A DNA stretch of 64,000 bases from the IMG/VR virus record IMGVR_UViG_3300044613_002638, positions 43,448-107,447 of that record; one strand, written 5' to 3'. The translations under genes were made by a program, and so were the position numbers. Below are positions 1-8,002 of the stretch, one piece after another; position 1 is the stretch's first letter; each line of letters starts with the position of its first letter. The notes below the pieces were generated by a model. That model ran no database searches and was not told the origin of the DNA. It saw only the letters and a list, made by a program, of their open reading frames with translations. The stretch comes from a virus.

Positions 1-45
1 GACAATGTAGATTACTCAAAAAGAATAGCTGACAACATAGCTTAA
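1..45 (+). CDS. 3' end of an upstream gene (partial)
   Basis: Frame 1 is open from the window edge and ends with TAA at 43-45, giving a C-terminus DNVDYSKRIADNIA. It lies just before a late-promoter motif and the portal gene, so it is probably the tail of another late gene. Fourteen residues are too few to name a family. Confidence 0.5.
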   Translation, partial: DNVDYSKRIADNIA

Positions 46-51
46 ACACGG

Positions 52-57
52 TAAATA
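52..57 (+). promoter_or_regulatory. Late promoter motif TAAATA before portal gene
   Basis: GGTAAATACT lies 21 bases before the portal ATG. It matches the T4-type late -10 element (TATAAATA), which is read by a phage late sigma factor with no -35 box. The same core recurs before many starts in this window. Confidence 0.6.
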
Positions 58-78
58 CTATATTCATTGAGATAACAT

Positions 79-1791
79 ATGACTTGGCGTAAGTATTTTA
101 AAAGTAGCAATCTACCCAGTAACATTAGTCCTCTAGGCAGTGGTCGTATGCCAGATCCTGGTTACAGAAACTATCAGAGCAATCTTCCAGATGTGTATAT
201 AGGACACCCTAATCGTATTGAACGTTATAATCAATATGAACAAATGGACATGGATTCAGAAATTAATGCAGCTTTAGATATTTTATCTGAGTTTATGACT
301 CAGAAAAACGAAGCTAACAATACTCCATTTGACATTAAATTTAAAGATGATCCTACAGATAATGAAGTAAAAATTATAAAAGAACAACTTCAACAATGGG
401 TCAAATTAAACGAATTTAACAGCAGAATATTTAAAATAGTAAGAAATACCATAAAATACGGTGATCAAGTGTTTGTTCGTGATCCAGAAAACTTTAAATT
501 ATTCTGGGTAGAAATGAGTAAAGTGGTCAAGGTTATTGTTAATGAAAGTGAAGGCAAAAAACCTGAGCAGTATATTTTAAAAGACATTAATCCTAACTTT
601 GAAAATCTTACAGTCACAGCAGTGACTACGTCTGACCAATACATGAACCATCCACAAGTAGGCGGTCCAAGTGGTAGTTACATTCAACCTAGTGTACCAA
701 CAGGCGGTGGCGGCAGATTTACTCGTGCGCAAAATGAAGCAGCGATCAATTCTGAACATGTTGTGCATCTAAGTTTAACCGAAGGTTTAGATGTATATTG
801 GCCATTTGGCACAAGTGTACTAGAAAATGTTTTCAAAGTGTTTAAGCAAAAAGAATTACTAGAAGACGCAATTATTATCTATCGAGTGCAACGTGCTCCT
901 GAGCGTAGAGTATTTAAAATCGACGTGGGTAATATGCCCAGTCACATGGCTATGGCATTTGTTGAGCGTATCAAAAACGAAATCAGTCAGCGTAGAATTC
1001 CTACACAAACAGGCGGTGGTGCCAACATGATGGATGCCACTTACAATCCATTGGCACAAATGGAAGATTATTTTTTCCCTGTAACAGCCGAAGGTCGCGG
1101 ATCTAGTGTTGACACATTACAAGGCGCAAGTAACCTAGGAGAAATCACAGACTTACGCTATTTTACAAACAAATTATTCCGTGGCCTGCGTATTCCTAGC
1201 AGTTACTTGCCGGTTACCCTGGAAGACGGTACACAAGCATTCAATGACGGGCGTGTGGGTACAGCCTTGATTCAAGAATGGCGATTTAATCAATATTGCC
1301 AGAGACTACAAAGCAGTATTATTGAAACTCTAGATCAGGAGTTTAAACTGTTTATGCGTTGGCGCGGTGTAAACATTGATAGTCAGTTATTTGAATTAAT
1401 ATTTGAACCGCCACAGAACTTTGCACAGTATCGCCAGGCTGATGTTGACAGTGCTAGAATTGCTACATTCACTGCACTTGAGGCATATCCATACTTTAGT
1501 AAACGTTATCTAATGAAACGTTATTTGGGTATGAGTGAACAAGAAATGAGCGAAAATGAAACCATGTGGTCAGAAGAACAAGGTGATGTTGAGCTAGCCC
1601 CGGTCGAAGATCCCAATTTAAGAAGTGTAGGTATAAGTCCAGGTGGTATAGCTGGCGATTTAGAAAATGTTGCTCCGCCCACAGAAACTCCTCCAGAAGG
1701 TGAAGCCGGCGCACCAGGCGGAGCAGTACCAGCAGCAGGAGGACCAGTGGGCGTTCCTGCACAAACGGCACCCGCTGGTGCAACAATTTAA
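79..1791 (+). CDS. 20: Portal vertex protein (gp20-like)
   Basis: Portal protein of the T4 gp20 family. Twelve copies form the ring at the special head vertex through which DNA is packaged and to which the neck attaches. The 570 residues include the family block RAPERRVFKIDVGNMP near residue 275 and a later block around LQGASNLGEITDLRYF and LFRGLRIPSSYLP, both closely matching T4 gp20. T4 gp20 is 524 residues; the extra length here includes a Gly/Ser-rich insert near 200-215 and a Pro/Ala/Gly-rich C-terminal tail from about 530. ATG 79 is 21 bases after a TAAATA motif. The following genes continue the T4 head order, which supports the assignment. Confidence 0.95.
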   Translation: MTWRKYFKSSNLPSNISPLGSGRMPDPGYRNYQSNLPDVYIGHPNRIERYNQYEQMDMDSEINAALDILSEFMTQKNEANNTPFDIKFKDDPTDNEVKIIKEQLQQWVKLNEFNSRIFKIVRNTIKYGDQVFVRDPENFKLFWVEMSKVVKVIVNESEGKKPEQYILKDINPNFENLTVTAVTTSDQYMNHPQVGGPSGSYIQPSVPTGGGGRFTRAQNEAAINSEHVVHLSLTEGLDVYWPFGTSVLENVFKVFKQKELLEDAIIIYRVQRAPERRVFKIDVGNMPSHMAMAFVERIKNEISQRRIPTQTGGGANMMDATYNPLAQMEDYFFPVTAEGRGSSVDTLQGASNLGEITDLRYFTNKLFRGLRIPSSYLPVTLEDGTQAFNDGRVGTALIQEWRFNQYCQRLQSSIIETLDQEFKLFMRWRGVNIDSQLFELIFEPPQNFAQYRQADVDSARIATFTALEAYPYFSKRYLMKRYLGMSEQEMSENETMWSEEQGDVELAPVEDPNLRSVGISPGGIAGDLENVAPPTETPPEGEAGAPGGAVPAAGGPVGVPAQTAPAGATI

Positions 1792-1801
1792 CAGGTTTGA
1801 G

Positions 1802-1807
1802 TAAATA
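1802..1807 (+). promoter_or_regulatory. Late promoter-like TAAATA motif
   Basis: GTAAATAG lies only 5 bases before ATG 1813. Initiation here would give an essentially leaderless mRNA for that start, so it may be a chance match or may serve the genes further downstream. Confidence 0.35.
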
Positions 1808-1812
1808 GTATT

Positions 1813-2037
1813 ATGATTGTTACAGAATTATTTGACCCTGCTAAACCTGGATACGAAACTCCTAGCTTGGATAATACACCTCTTAAGCTGTCAGATCTAC
1901 GCAAAACTAGACTTACTCTAGCCGATCTAAGCAGACTGAGAATGGCCAATGATGTACGTAAAGTAGAACACGAAAAGAAATTAGAAAAAGTATCAAAACA
2001 GTATAAACCGCCTGCAGCAGCACCTGCACCGATGTAG
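1813..2037 (+). CDS. Small conserved head-cluster protein, unknown function
   Basis: A 74-residue basic protein with the block LRKTRLTLADLSRLRMANDV and a Pro/Ala-rich C-terminus. It sits between gp20 and the acidic prohead core protein, where T4 has small prohead core genes (67, 68). From memory, similar short proteins occupy this place in aquatic T4-like phages. It is probably a head-assembly component, but no domain is recognised. Confidence 0.7.
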   Translation: MIVTELFDPAKPGYETPSLDNTPLKLSDLRKTRLTLADLSRLRMANDVRKVEHEKKLEKVSKQYKPPAAAPAPM

Positions 2038-2092
2038 TCCGCCTAAATCCTTCAAAAAAACACCATTTAACCCCATTATCTAGGTATTTTAG

Positions 2093-2098
2093 TAAATA
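2093..2098 (+). promoter_or_regulatory. Late promoter motif TAAATA before prohead core gene
   Basis: AGTAAATAAAA lies 35 bases before ATG 2134, which also has a good ribosome-binding site (AAGGAG). It sits in the 97-base gap after the small gene. Confidence 0.6.
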
Positions 2099-2133
2099 AA
2101 ATACAGCCATATTATTATTTTAAGGAGTCCCTA

Positions 2134-3138
2134 ATGAACAAATATGAACAGCTAATTGAACACATTATCAACGACGAGGAAGACAAAGCTCGTGCGTTGT
2201 TTCACGAAATCGTGGTTGAAAAATCACGTGACATTTACGAAAGTCTAATGGATGAAGAGTATGCCGAAGAAGCAGTAGGCGGTGATCAAGTTGAGTCCAT
2301 GGTTGACGAAATCTCTATGGATGAAACAGACGGCATCGGTGAAGGCGACGACGAAGATGACGGCGAACTAGACATGGGCGACATGAGCAGCATGGATGAC
2401 TCAGGCGACGATCATCATGACGATGTAGGCGGCGACGAAAATCTAGAGCAAAAAGTTATGGATCTCGAGTCAGAATTAGAAGCATTGAAAGCAGAATTTG
2501 AACAACTGATGGGCGGCGACGACGACATGGGCGACGACATGGGCATGGATGACATGGGCATGGATGACATGGGAGACGACATGGGTGGCAACGGTGACGA
2601 ATTCAAGATGATGGAAGAGTCAGACGACGAAGAAGAAATGACCGAAGCCAAAGAAGAAGATGACGAAAAAGATGACGACGACAAAGTAGAAGAGTCTGTA
2701 TACGAGTCAAAGCGTCAGCCACTACAAAAGACCGCAGTAGATCTAATGCGTGAATATGTAGAAAAAATCAGCGCACCAAGCAACACAGAAGGTCAGCCAG
2801 CAGGTACTAGTACAGGCGGCGATCACGCAAATGTAAACACCCAGTCAACAGTAGCAGGTAAAAACGACATGGGCGGTACTGCTAAAAATTTAGTACAAGG
2901 TGGCACTGGTGCAGATGCTAATCCTGATGGCACAAGTCCAAAAGGTAAAGTTGATGGCAAACTAGTAAAGAATGTACAAGAGATTGACGTTGCTAAACGC
3001 AATGTAAATAAGCCCGGTGGTAACAAAGGTGCGCAGAATTTCTACAACACCAAAGCTGGTGCCAAAAAGGGCGAAGGGCAAACTACCGATGGCTCAGTAC
3101 CTGTCCAGAAGAAGAGTATTGAACCAGGTGGTAATTAA
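2134..3138 (+). CDS. Acidic prohead core protein (gp67/gp68-like N-terminus)
   Basis: A 334-residue, strongly acidic protein. Residues 1-45 (MNKYEQLIEHIINDEEDKA then ALFHEIVVEKSRDIYESL) resemble the short helical N-terminus of T4 prohead core proteins gp67/gp68. Residues about 60-195 are dominated by Asp, Glu, Gly and Met, with repeated DDMGMDDMG units. The C-terminal 130 residues are rich in Gly, Asn, Lys and Thr and look disordered. The position between gp20 and gp21 suggests an internal core protein cut by the prohead protease during maturation. The gp67 link rests on position and a short resemblance. Confidence 0.65.
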   Translation: MNKYEQLIEHIINDEEDKARALFHEIVVEKSRDIYESLMDEEYAEEAVGGDQVESMVDEISMDETDGIGEGDDEDDGELDMGDMSSMDDSGDDHHDDVGGDENLEQKVMDLESELEALKAEFEQLMGGDDDMGDDMGMDDMGMDDMGDDMGGNGDEFKMMEESDDEEEMTEAKEEDDEKDDDDKVEESVYESKRQPLQKTAVDLMREYVEKISAPSNTEGQPAGTSTGGDHANVNTQSTVAGKNDMGGTAKNLVQGGTGADANPDGTSPKGKVDGKLVKNVQEIDVAKRNVNKPGGNKGAQNFYNTKAGAKKGEGQTTDGSVPVQKKSIEPGGN

Positions 3139-3151
3139 TTAGGGCAATAAT

Positions 3152-3793
3152 ATGGCTTTGTACCTAAAAGAAGATCTTACTTTTGACCGTGCTCAGATAG
3201 AAGTCTTATCCGAAGATTCTACTAACGGTCAAGGTAAGAATCTGTATATGAAAGGGATATTCATTGAGGGCGGCGTGAAAAATGCTAACCAACGTGTTTA
3301 TCCCGTTCACGAAATTGAAAAAGCCGTTACGCAGATTAACGAACAAATCAAGAGCGGACACAGTGTTCTTGGTGAAGTTGATCACCCTGATGACCTAAAA
3401 ATTAATTTGGATCGTGTAAGTCACATGATTGAAGGCATGTGGATGGACGGTCCTTGCGGCCACGGTAAATTAAAAATCCTACCAACACCAATGGGCAAAC
3501 TAGTTGAAGCTATGTTGACTAGTGGTGTAAAGTTAGGCGTTAGTAGTCGTGGATCAGGTGAAGTAAATGAAAGTTCGGGACATGTCAGTGGTTTTGATAT
3601 TATTACTGTTGACATTGTAGCACAGCCTTCGGCTCCGCATGCATATCCTAAAGCAATCTATGAGGGCTTGATGAATATGCGTCATGGACACCGAGTGTTA
3701 GAAGTGGCTCGTGATGCCACACAAGATCAAAAAGTACAGAAGTACCTGAAAGAAGGCCTAACACGCCTAATCAATGACCTTAAGTTAAAATAG
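3152..3793 (+). CDS. 21: Prohead core protease (gp21-like)
   Basis: Serine protease of the T4 gp21 type that degrades the scaffold and trims head proteins during capsid maturation. It has 213 residues against 212 in T4. The likely catalytic His lies in GEVDHPDD (His78) and the Ser in LGVSSRGSG (Ser131/132); NANQRVYP near residue 45 is also typical. It sits 13 bases after the core protein gene and 10 bases before gp22. Confidence 0.92.
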   Translation: MALYLKEDLTFDRAQIEVLSEDSTNGQGKNLYMKGIFIEGGVKNANQRVYPVHEIEKAVTQINEQIKSGHSVLGEVDHPDDLKINLDRVSHMIEGMWMDGPCGHGKLKILPTPMGKLVEAMLTSGVKLGVSSRGSGEVNESSGHVSGFDIITVDIVAQPSAPHAYPKAIYEGLMNMRHGHRVLEVARDATQDQKVQKYLKEGLTRLINDLKLK

Positions 3794-3803
3794 GAGAAAC
3801 CTG

Positions 3804-4910
3804 ATGTTATTAGATGCTATCAAACCATTGGTAGACAGCGGCATCATAAACGAAGATACTAAGCAGGCAATTAGCGAAGCTTGGGAAGCAAAACTTCTCG
3901 AAGCTCGTGAAAGTGTTCGTGCAGAACTTCGCGAAGAATTCGCTCAAAGATACCAACATGACAAGCAAGTTATGGTTGAAGCTCTAGACAAAATGGTAAC
4001 TGAATCTCTACAAAACGAACTCGAAGAGTTTGCAGCAGAGAAACAAGCTCTAGCAGAAGATCGTGCGAAATTTAAAGTTCACATGGTCGAAAACAGTACT
4101 AAGTTTAATAATTTCATGGTTAGCAAACTAGCCGAAGAAATTAAAGAACTGCGCGAAGACCGTAAACAATATGAAAATAGTATTAGTAAGCTAGAATCAT
4201 TTGTTATCAAGTCTTTAGCAGAAGAAATTTCTGAGTTTGAGCAAGACAAGCAAGCAGTGGTTGAGACAAAAGTTCGTCTAATTGCTGGTGCTAAAGACAA
4301 GCTTGCTGAATTACAACAGAATTTTATTAGTCGTTCTGCAGAACTAGTTAAGGAATCAATTACCAAGAAACTAGAGTCAGAAATGACTCAACTCAAAGAA
4401 GACATCCAAATTGCTCGCGAGAACATGTTTGGTCGTCAACTCTTTGAAGCTTTTGCAAGTGAATTTGCAGTTACTCACTTAAATGAGAACAAAGAAATTC
4501 GCAAGCTACAGGCTGTCATTGCCACTAAAGAGCAAGCACTGCAAGAGGCACAAGCTCAAGCAGAACAAGCCGCAATGATTGTTGAATCAAAAGACAAAGA
4601 GATTAAGATTATTAAAGAATCAACAGAACGTAAGGAAATCCTTACTAATCTATTGAAAACTTTAAACAAGGAGAAAGCTGTAGTCATGAGCGAACTTCTT
4701 GAAAGTGTGCAAACTGCAAAGTTGCAGAGTGCATACGAAAAGTATCTACCAGCAGTACTAAACAACACAGCAGCACCTGCAGCAAAGCCAAAAACAATGC
4801 TCGCAGAAGGCCGTGTAGAAGTAACTGGTGATAAATCTGCTACAACACCTGCAGTCGAAGAAAACGTACATAATGTTTTTGAGATCAAGCGTTTAGCAGG
4901 GCTTAAGTAA
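3804..4910 (+). CDS. 22: Prohead scaffold protein (gp22-like)
   Basis: Major scaffolding core of the prohead, removed by gp21. The 368 residues are almost entirely predicted coiled coil: long runs rich in Glu, Lys, Gln and Ala from about 20 to 310, followed by an Ala/Pro-rich linker. The last residues, NVFEIKRLAGLK, look like a capsid-interaction or cleavage-site tail. T4 gp22 is 269 residues, so this is an enlarged form. Position between gp21 and gp23 makes the call secure despite low-complexity sequence. Confidence 0.88.
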   Translation: MLLDAIKPLVDSGIINEDTKQAISEAWEAKLLEARESVRAELREEFAQRYQHDKQVMVEALDKMVTESLQNELEEFAAEKQALAEDRAKFKVHMVENSTKFNNFMVSKLAEEIKELREDRKQYENSISKLESFVIKSLAEEISEFEQDKQAVVETKVRLIAGAKDKLAELQQNFISRSAELVKESITKKLESEMTQLKEDIQIARENMFGRQLFEAFASEFAVTHLNENKEIRKLQAVIATKEQALQEAQAQAEQAAMIVESKDKEIKIIKESTERKEILTNLLKTLNKEKAVVMSELLESVQTAKLQSAYEKYLPAVLNNTAAPAAKPKTMLAEGRVEVTGDKSATTPAVEENVHNVFEIKRLAGLK

Positions 4911-4914
4911 ACCC

Positions 4915-4920
4915 TAAATA
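4915..4920 (+). promoter_or_regulatory. Late promoter motif TAAATA before major capsid gene
   Basis: CCTAAATAGG lies 17 bases before the gp23 ATG and just after the gp22 stop. It is followed by a strong AGGAG/AAGG ribosome-binding region, suiting the most abundant virion protein. Confidence 0.65.
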
Positions 4921-4937
4921 GGAGAAAAGGAATAAAA

Positions 4938-6134
4938 ATGACACAAGCATTACTAGAAAGCCGTTGGGGCGAAACTAAAGACGCTCTGTTAGAAGGCTTA
5001 AACGGTTCTAAAAGAACCACAATGGGTGTAATCCTCGAGAACACTCGCAAGCACTTGATGGAAGCAGCTACAGCTGGTGCTACAGCCGCTTCAAACGTTG
5101 CAACACTAAATCGTGTAATTCTACCAGTTATTCGACGTGTGATGCCAACAGTTATTGCAAACGAAATCGTTGGTGTTCAGCCAATGACTGGACCTGTTGC
5201 ACAGATCCATACTCTACGTGTTCGTTATGCAGACAACACCACTGACACTGCTAGCCCATACGCTACTGGTACCACAGCTGGTGATGAAGCACTAAGTCCA
5301 TTTAAGATTGCTGTTGCTTACTCCGGTTTAACCGCAGGTGGTACAGCTACAACTGGTAAGGCAGCTACTACTTCTACTCTAGAAGGTGTACCTGGTAACC
5401 GTATCAACGTACAAATCTTAAAGCAAGTTGTTGAAGCGAAAACACGTAAGTTAAGTGCTCGCTGGACATTTGAAGCTGCTCAAGATGCACAAGCCATGCA
5501 TGGTTTGGATATTGAAGCAGAAATCATGGCAGCTCTAGCACAAGAAATCACTGTTGAAATTGACCAAGAAATTCTTGGTTCACTACGCAGTCTTTCTGCT
5601 ACTGAGTTTACATTTGACCAAGCTGCTGTAAGTGGTACTGCAACATTCGTTGGTGACGAACACGCTGCTTTAGCTGTTCTAATCAATCGTACAGCAAACC
5701 TAATCGCTTCACGTACACGTCGTGGTGCTGGTAACTGGGCAGTTGTTAGCCCAGCAGCTTTAACTGTACTACAAAGCGCAACAACTTCAGCATTTGCTCG
5801 TACAACTGAAGGTACCTTTGAAGCACCTACTAACACTAAGTTTGTTGGTACATTAAATGGCGCAATGCGTATCTATGTTGACAGCTATGCAAGCGATACA
5901 CAGGCAGTTTTAGTTGGTTATAAGGGTTCAAGCGAGGCTGATGCAGCCGCGTTCTACTGCCCATATATTCCTCTAATGAGTTCTGGTGTTGTTCTAGATC
6001 CAGCAACATTTGAACCAGTAGTTGGCTTTATGACACGTTACGGTTATGTTGAGTTGACAAACACAGCATCATCGTTCGGTAACGCAGCCGACTACCTAGG
6101 TGAGATTGCTGTTTCTAACCTATCGTTCCAGTAA
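4938..6134 (+). CDS. 23: Major capsid protein (gp23-like)
   Basis: T4-type major head protein. The 398-residue protein starts with LLESRWGETKDALLEGLN and a region near residue 40 rich in Arg and Ala, where gp21 would cleave the N-terminal segment. It contains HTLRVRYADN near residue 93 and a C-terminal block PATFEPVVGFMTRYGY typical of gp23. It is shorter than T4 gp23 (521 residues), which carries an extra insertion domain. Codon use looks more regular than in the fibre genes. A strong terminator follows directly. Confidence 0.95.
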   Translation: MTQALLESRWGETKDALLEGLNGSKRTTMGVILENTRKHLMEAATAGATAASNVATLNRVILPVIRRVMPTVIANEIVGVQPMTGPVAQIHTLRVRYADNTTDTASPYATGTTAGDEALSPFKIAVAYSGLTAGGTATTGKAATTSTLEGVPGNRINVQILKQVVEAKTRKLSARWTFEAAQDAQAMHGLDIEAEIMAALAQEITVEIDQEILGSLRSLSATEFTFDQAAVSGTATFVGDEHAALAVLINRTANLIASRTRRGAGNWAVVSPAALTVLQSATTSAFARTTEGTFEAPTNTKFVGTLNGAMRIYVDSYASDTQAVLVGYKGSSEADAAAFYCPYIPLMSSGVVLDPATFEPVVGFMTRYGYVELTNTASSFGNAADYLGEIAVSNLSFQ

Positions 6135-6160
6135 TTTTCCACTCGGGATGGGAAACATTA

Positions 6161-6182
6161 AAGGGCCGCAAGGCCCTTTTTT
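6161..6182 (+). terminator. Rho-independent terminator after gp23
   Basis: A perfect 7-bp stem AAGGGCC/GGCCCTT with a GCAA tetraloop, then a T-run. It would end the head transcript after the capsid gene. Confidence 0.9.
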
Positions 6183-6193
6183 GTTGGGTACAA

Positions 6194-6199
6194 TAAATA
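6194..6199 (+). promoter_or_regulatory. Late promoter motif TAAATA after the gp23 terminator
   Basis: CAATAAATATTATTG lies 70 bases before ATG 6270 and right after the terminator, so it can restart late transcription for the next gene. The long leader (6200-6269) shows no other clear signal. Confidence 0.55.
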
Positions 6200-6269
6200 T
6201 TATTGTTCACAAGAACTTATGCGGAGCCAACCGTGTAGGCCTAGAACGCCAACTTTAAGGAGAATAAAA

Positions 6270-6761
6270 ATGGCAAGAGGTTTAAAAATTAGTCATGAGC
6301 GTAGTGATGGTACTTTAGTTGATCAAGAAGTAAGTACAACAATAAGTTCAATTGGTGGTACAGGCGGTATACCCCAATGGATTACTGTACAAGGTGTAAA
6401 AACTGTTAAAGTTCAATTTAGAACTGATGCAGGTATTTTACATGCTAATGCTTATATCATTGCACAGAAAGGTGCTAAACAGTTTTTAGTTGCAAACGCC
6501 GTAGGCGCAGTAGGAAGTCACACACAATCAAATGCTAGCATTACTGTTGCAACATTGACAGCAGGTGCTGATGCAGCAAACGCCGAGCCAGCAAGTGGAT
6601 CAAGTACTATGACTGTTACAGGTTATAATACAAGCAATGTCCGTTTTTATGTAAAGCGTATTTCTAATAAATTTGTTTGGGATTTCAGTGATAATAGATA
6701 TCGCTGGAGAACTAGCGACAGTGTTGCTACTTCAACTTTTGCTAATGTTGAATGTCATTGA
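6270..6761 (+). CDS. Small structural protein, possible capsid-associated protein
   Basis: 163 residues, starting MARGLKISHERSDGTLVDQE. ATG 6270 is preferred over an in-frame upstream ATG at 6219 because TTTAAGGAGAATAAAA sits immediately before it. The middle is Ala/Thr/Gly/Asn-rich and probably beta-sheet; the C-terminus is aromatic (KFVWDFSDNRYRWRTSD). No family is recognised. It has its own late promoter and is bracketed by two terminators, so it is a single-gene unit right after the capsid gene. A head decoration or fibre role is possible but unproven. Confidence 0.75.
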   Translation: MARGLKISHERSDGTLVDQEVSTTISSIGGTGGIPQWITVQGVKTVKVQFRTDAGILHANAYIIAQKGAKQFLVANAVGAVGSHTQSNASITVATLTAGADAANAEPASGSSTMTVTGYNTSNVRFYVKRISNKFVWDFSDNRYRWRTSDSVATSTFANVECH

Positions 6762-6778
6762 CCTTCATCAAACGGTAG

Positions 6779-6802
6779 AAACCCGCTTCGGCGGGTTTTT
6801 TT
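6779..6802 (+). terminator. Rho-independent terminator
   Basis: Stem AAACCCGC/GCGGGTTT with a TTCG tetraloop, followed by a T-run. It separates the small structural gene from the fibre region. Confidence 0.9.
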
Positions 6803-6829
6803 ATTGGATCACTCAAACTTATATTAGCA

Positions 6830-6835
6830 TAAATA
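6830..6835 (+). promoter_or_regulatory. Late promoter motif TAAATA starting the fibre region
   Basis: GCATAAATATTATT lies 19 bases before ATG 6855 and just after a terminator, at the spacing seen for most TAAATA motifs here. Confidence 0.65.
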
Positions 6836-6854
6836 TTATTAATAAGGACATTAT

Positions 6855-7235
6855 ATGCCAGTAGTTAAAAGTTTAAATACTGATTACATCATTACCAATA
6901 AGTTAAAGGCTAATGCTAACATAACTTTATCTACAGATACAGTTTTTATTCAAGGTAACTTGTATGTTGGAGGAAATGCCACTGCCGTAACAAAAACTGA
7001 TTTAAATATCACTGATAACATAATTACACTTAACGCAGGGGAAACTGGCCCTGGCGTATCATTAATTACTTCTGGTATTAATGTTGATCGAGGCTCGTTA
7101 GCTAATGTAGCAGTATTATGGAATGAAACACTAGGCCAATGGACACTAACCAATGATGGTAGTACCTACGGTGTTATTCAAACAGTAACCGTGGGATCAG
7201 TGACATCACCACAAGTCTATGCCCTAGTATTATAA
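6855..7235 (+). CDS. Small fibre-like structural protein
   Basis: 126 residues. It contains KANANITLSTDTVFIQGNLY and TDLNITDNIITLNAGETGPG, a pattern common in fibre shafts that open with a 'what is observed' beta-repeat. It has no Cys and is rich in Asn, Thr and Val. It is the first gene after a terminator and late promoter and is followed at 9 bases by the next gene. It probably belongs to the first fibre or adhesin unit. No enzymatic motif is visible. Confidence 0.65.
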   Translation: MPVVKSLNTDYIITNKLKANANITLSTDTVFIQGNLYVGGNATAVTKTDLNITDNIITLNAGETGPGVSLITSGINVDRGSLANVAVLWNETLGQWTLTNDGSTYGVIQTVTVGSVTSPQVYALVL

Positions 7236-7244
7236 GGAATAAAA

Positions 7245-7568
7245 ATGGCAATTCACAGTACAGTTTTAGTAGATACAGGACAACAAGCAGCTAATGTGTT
7301 AGAATCATCAGGAGTCAGCGGCGTAGCTGTCACTACTATGTATTTTTGCAATACAAACACTGCTGCCACTGCGTTTACGTTGCATGTAGTTGGAGCAGGA
7401 TTTATTGCTAACGCAAACAACATTGTTTATAAAAATAAAGTAATTACAGCAGGTGACACTTATGTAGTTGATTGGGAAAAATTAGTTTTAGGACCCGGCG
7501 ACACTATAAGAGGTAACGCAAATGTGGGTAATTCTATTGTAGCTACAGTAAGCACTATAGGTGTATAA
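7245..7568 (+). CDS. Beta-rich small structural protein (adaptor-like)
   Basis: 107 residues with a pattern of alternating hydrophobic strands: VTTMYFCNTNTAATAFTLHV, then DTYVVDWEKLVLGPGDTI. The layout (N-terminal tag, CN- motif, charged turn, late GD turn) resembles the ~118-residue proteins that recur at 19782, 21789, 25460 and 27560, though similarity is weak. Its stop overlaps the next start (TAATG), which implies coupled translation. Confidence 0.65.
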   Translation: MAIHSTVLVDTGQQAANVLESSGVSGVAVTTMYFCNTNTAATAFTLHVVGAGFIANANNIVYKNKVITAGDTYVVDWEKLVLGPGDTIRGNANVGNSIVATVSTIGV

Positions 7569-7993
7569 TGGGACGTTATTTAAAAAATACACAACTGCAA
7601 GGAGGAAGTTATGCTATACAATTACCATTGGGTAGTAATAGCATTGGTCCTGACCAACCAGTTAATGGACAAATAAGATTTAATACTAGTAACAATCGTG
7701 TAGAATTATTTTTTGCTGGTGTATGGAATCAAGTTGCAAAAATTGGTTCTGTTAACATTACAGTAGACGAATTTACTGGAGACGGTGTAACAACCACATT
7801 TACCATGAGTCAGGCTGAAAGCAGTGAAAGTGCTATTTTAGTTTCAATTGGCGGTGTTTATCAACAACCTATTACAAATTATACTGTTGATGGTAGCACT
7901 ACAATTACTTTTACTAGTCCACCACCAGCCCCTGGTGTTAATCCTAACAAAATTGTTGTAGTGCATAATCTCAACAGCACTGATGCTGCATAA
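7568..7993 (+). CDS. Small fibre-like structural protein
   Basis: 141 residues. Residues 1-60 include PVNGQIRFNTSNNRVELFFA followed by GVWNQV, a motif also found inside the long fibres (for example AMIRFNTSN and WTNTG in the gene at 12209). The second half (DEFTGDGVTTTFTMSQ, then VSIGGVYQQPITNYTV) is the 'phage fibre beta-sandwich' repeat that recurs at about residue 420 of the next gene and near residue 1000 of the fibre at 12209. It looks like a free-standing copy of fibre modules. Confidence 0.65.
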   Translation: MGRYLKNTQLQGGSYAIQLPLGSNSIGPDQPVNGQIRFNTSNNRVELFFAGVWNQVAKIGSVNITVDEFTGDGVTTTFTMSQAESSESAILVSIGGVYQQPITNYTVDGSTTITFTSPPPAPGVNPNKIVVVHNLNSTDAA

Positions 7994-8002
7994 GGACCAG
8001 TA

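Noticed and set aside
2415-2684. Ser-rich minus-strand frame over the acidic core protein
   Set aside because: It is the reverse complement of Asp/Glu/Met repeats, a composition artefact.
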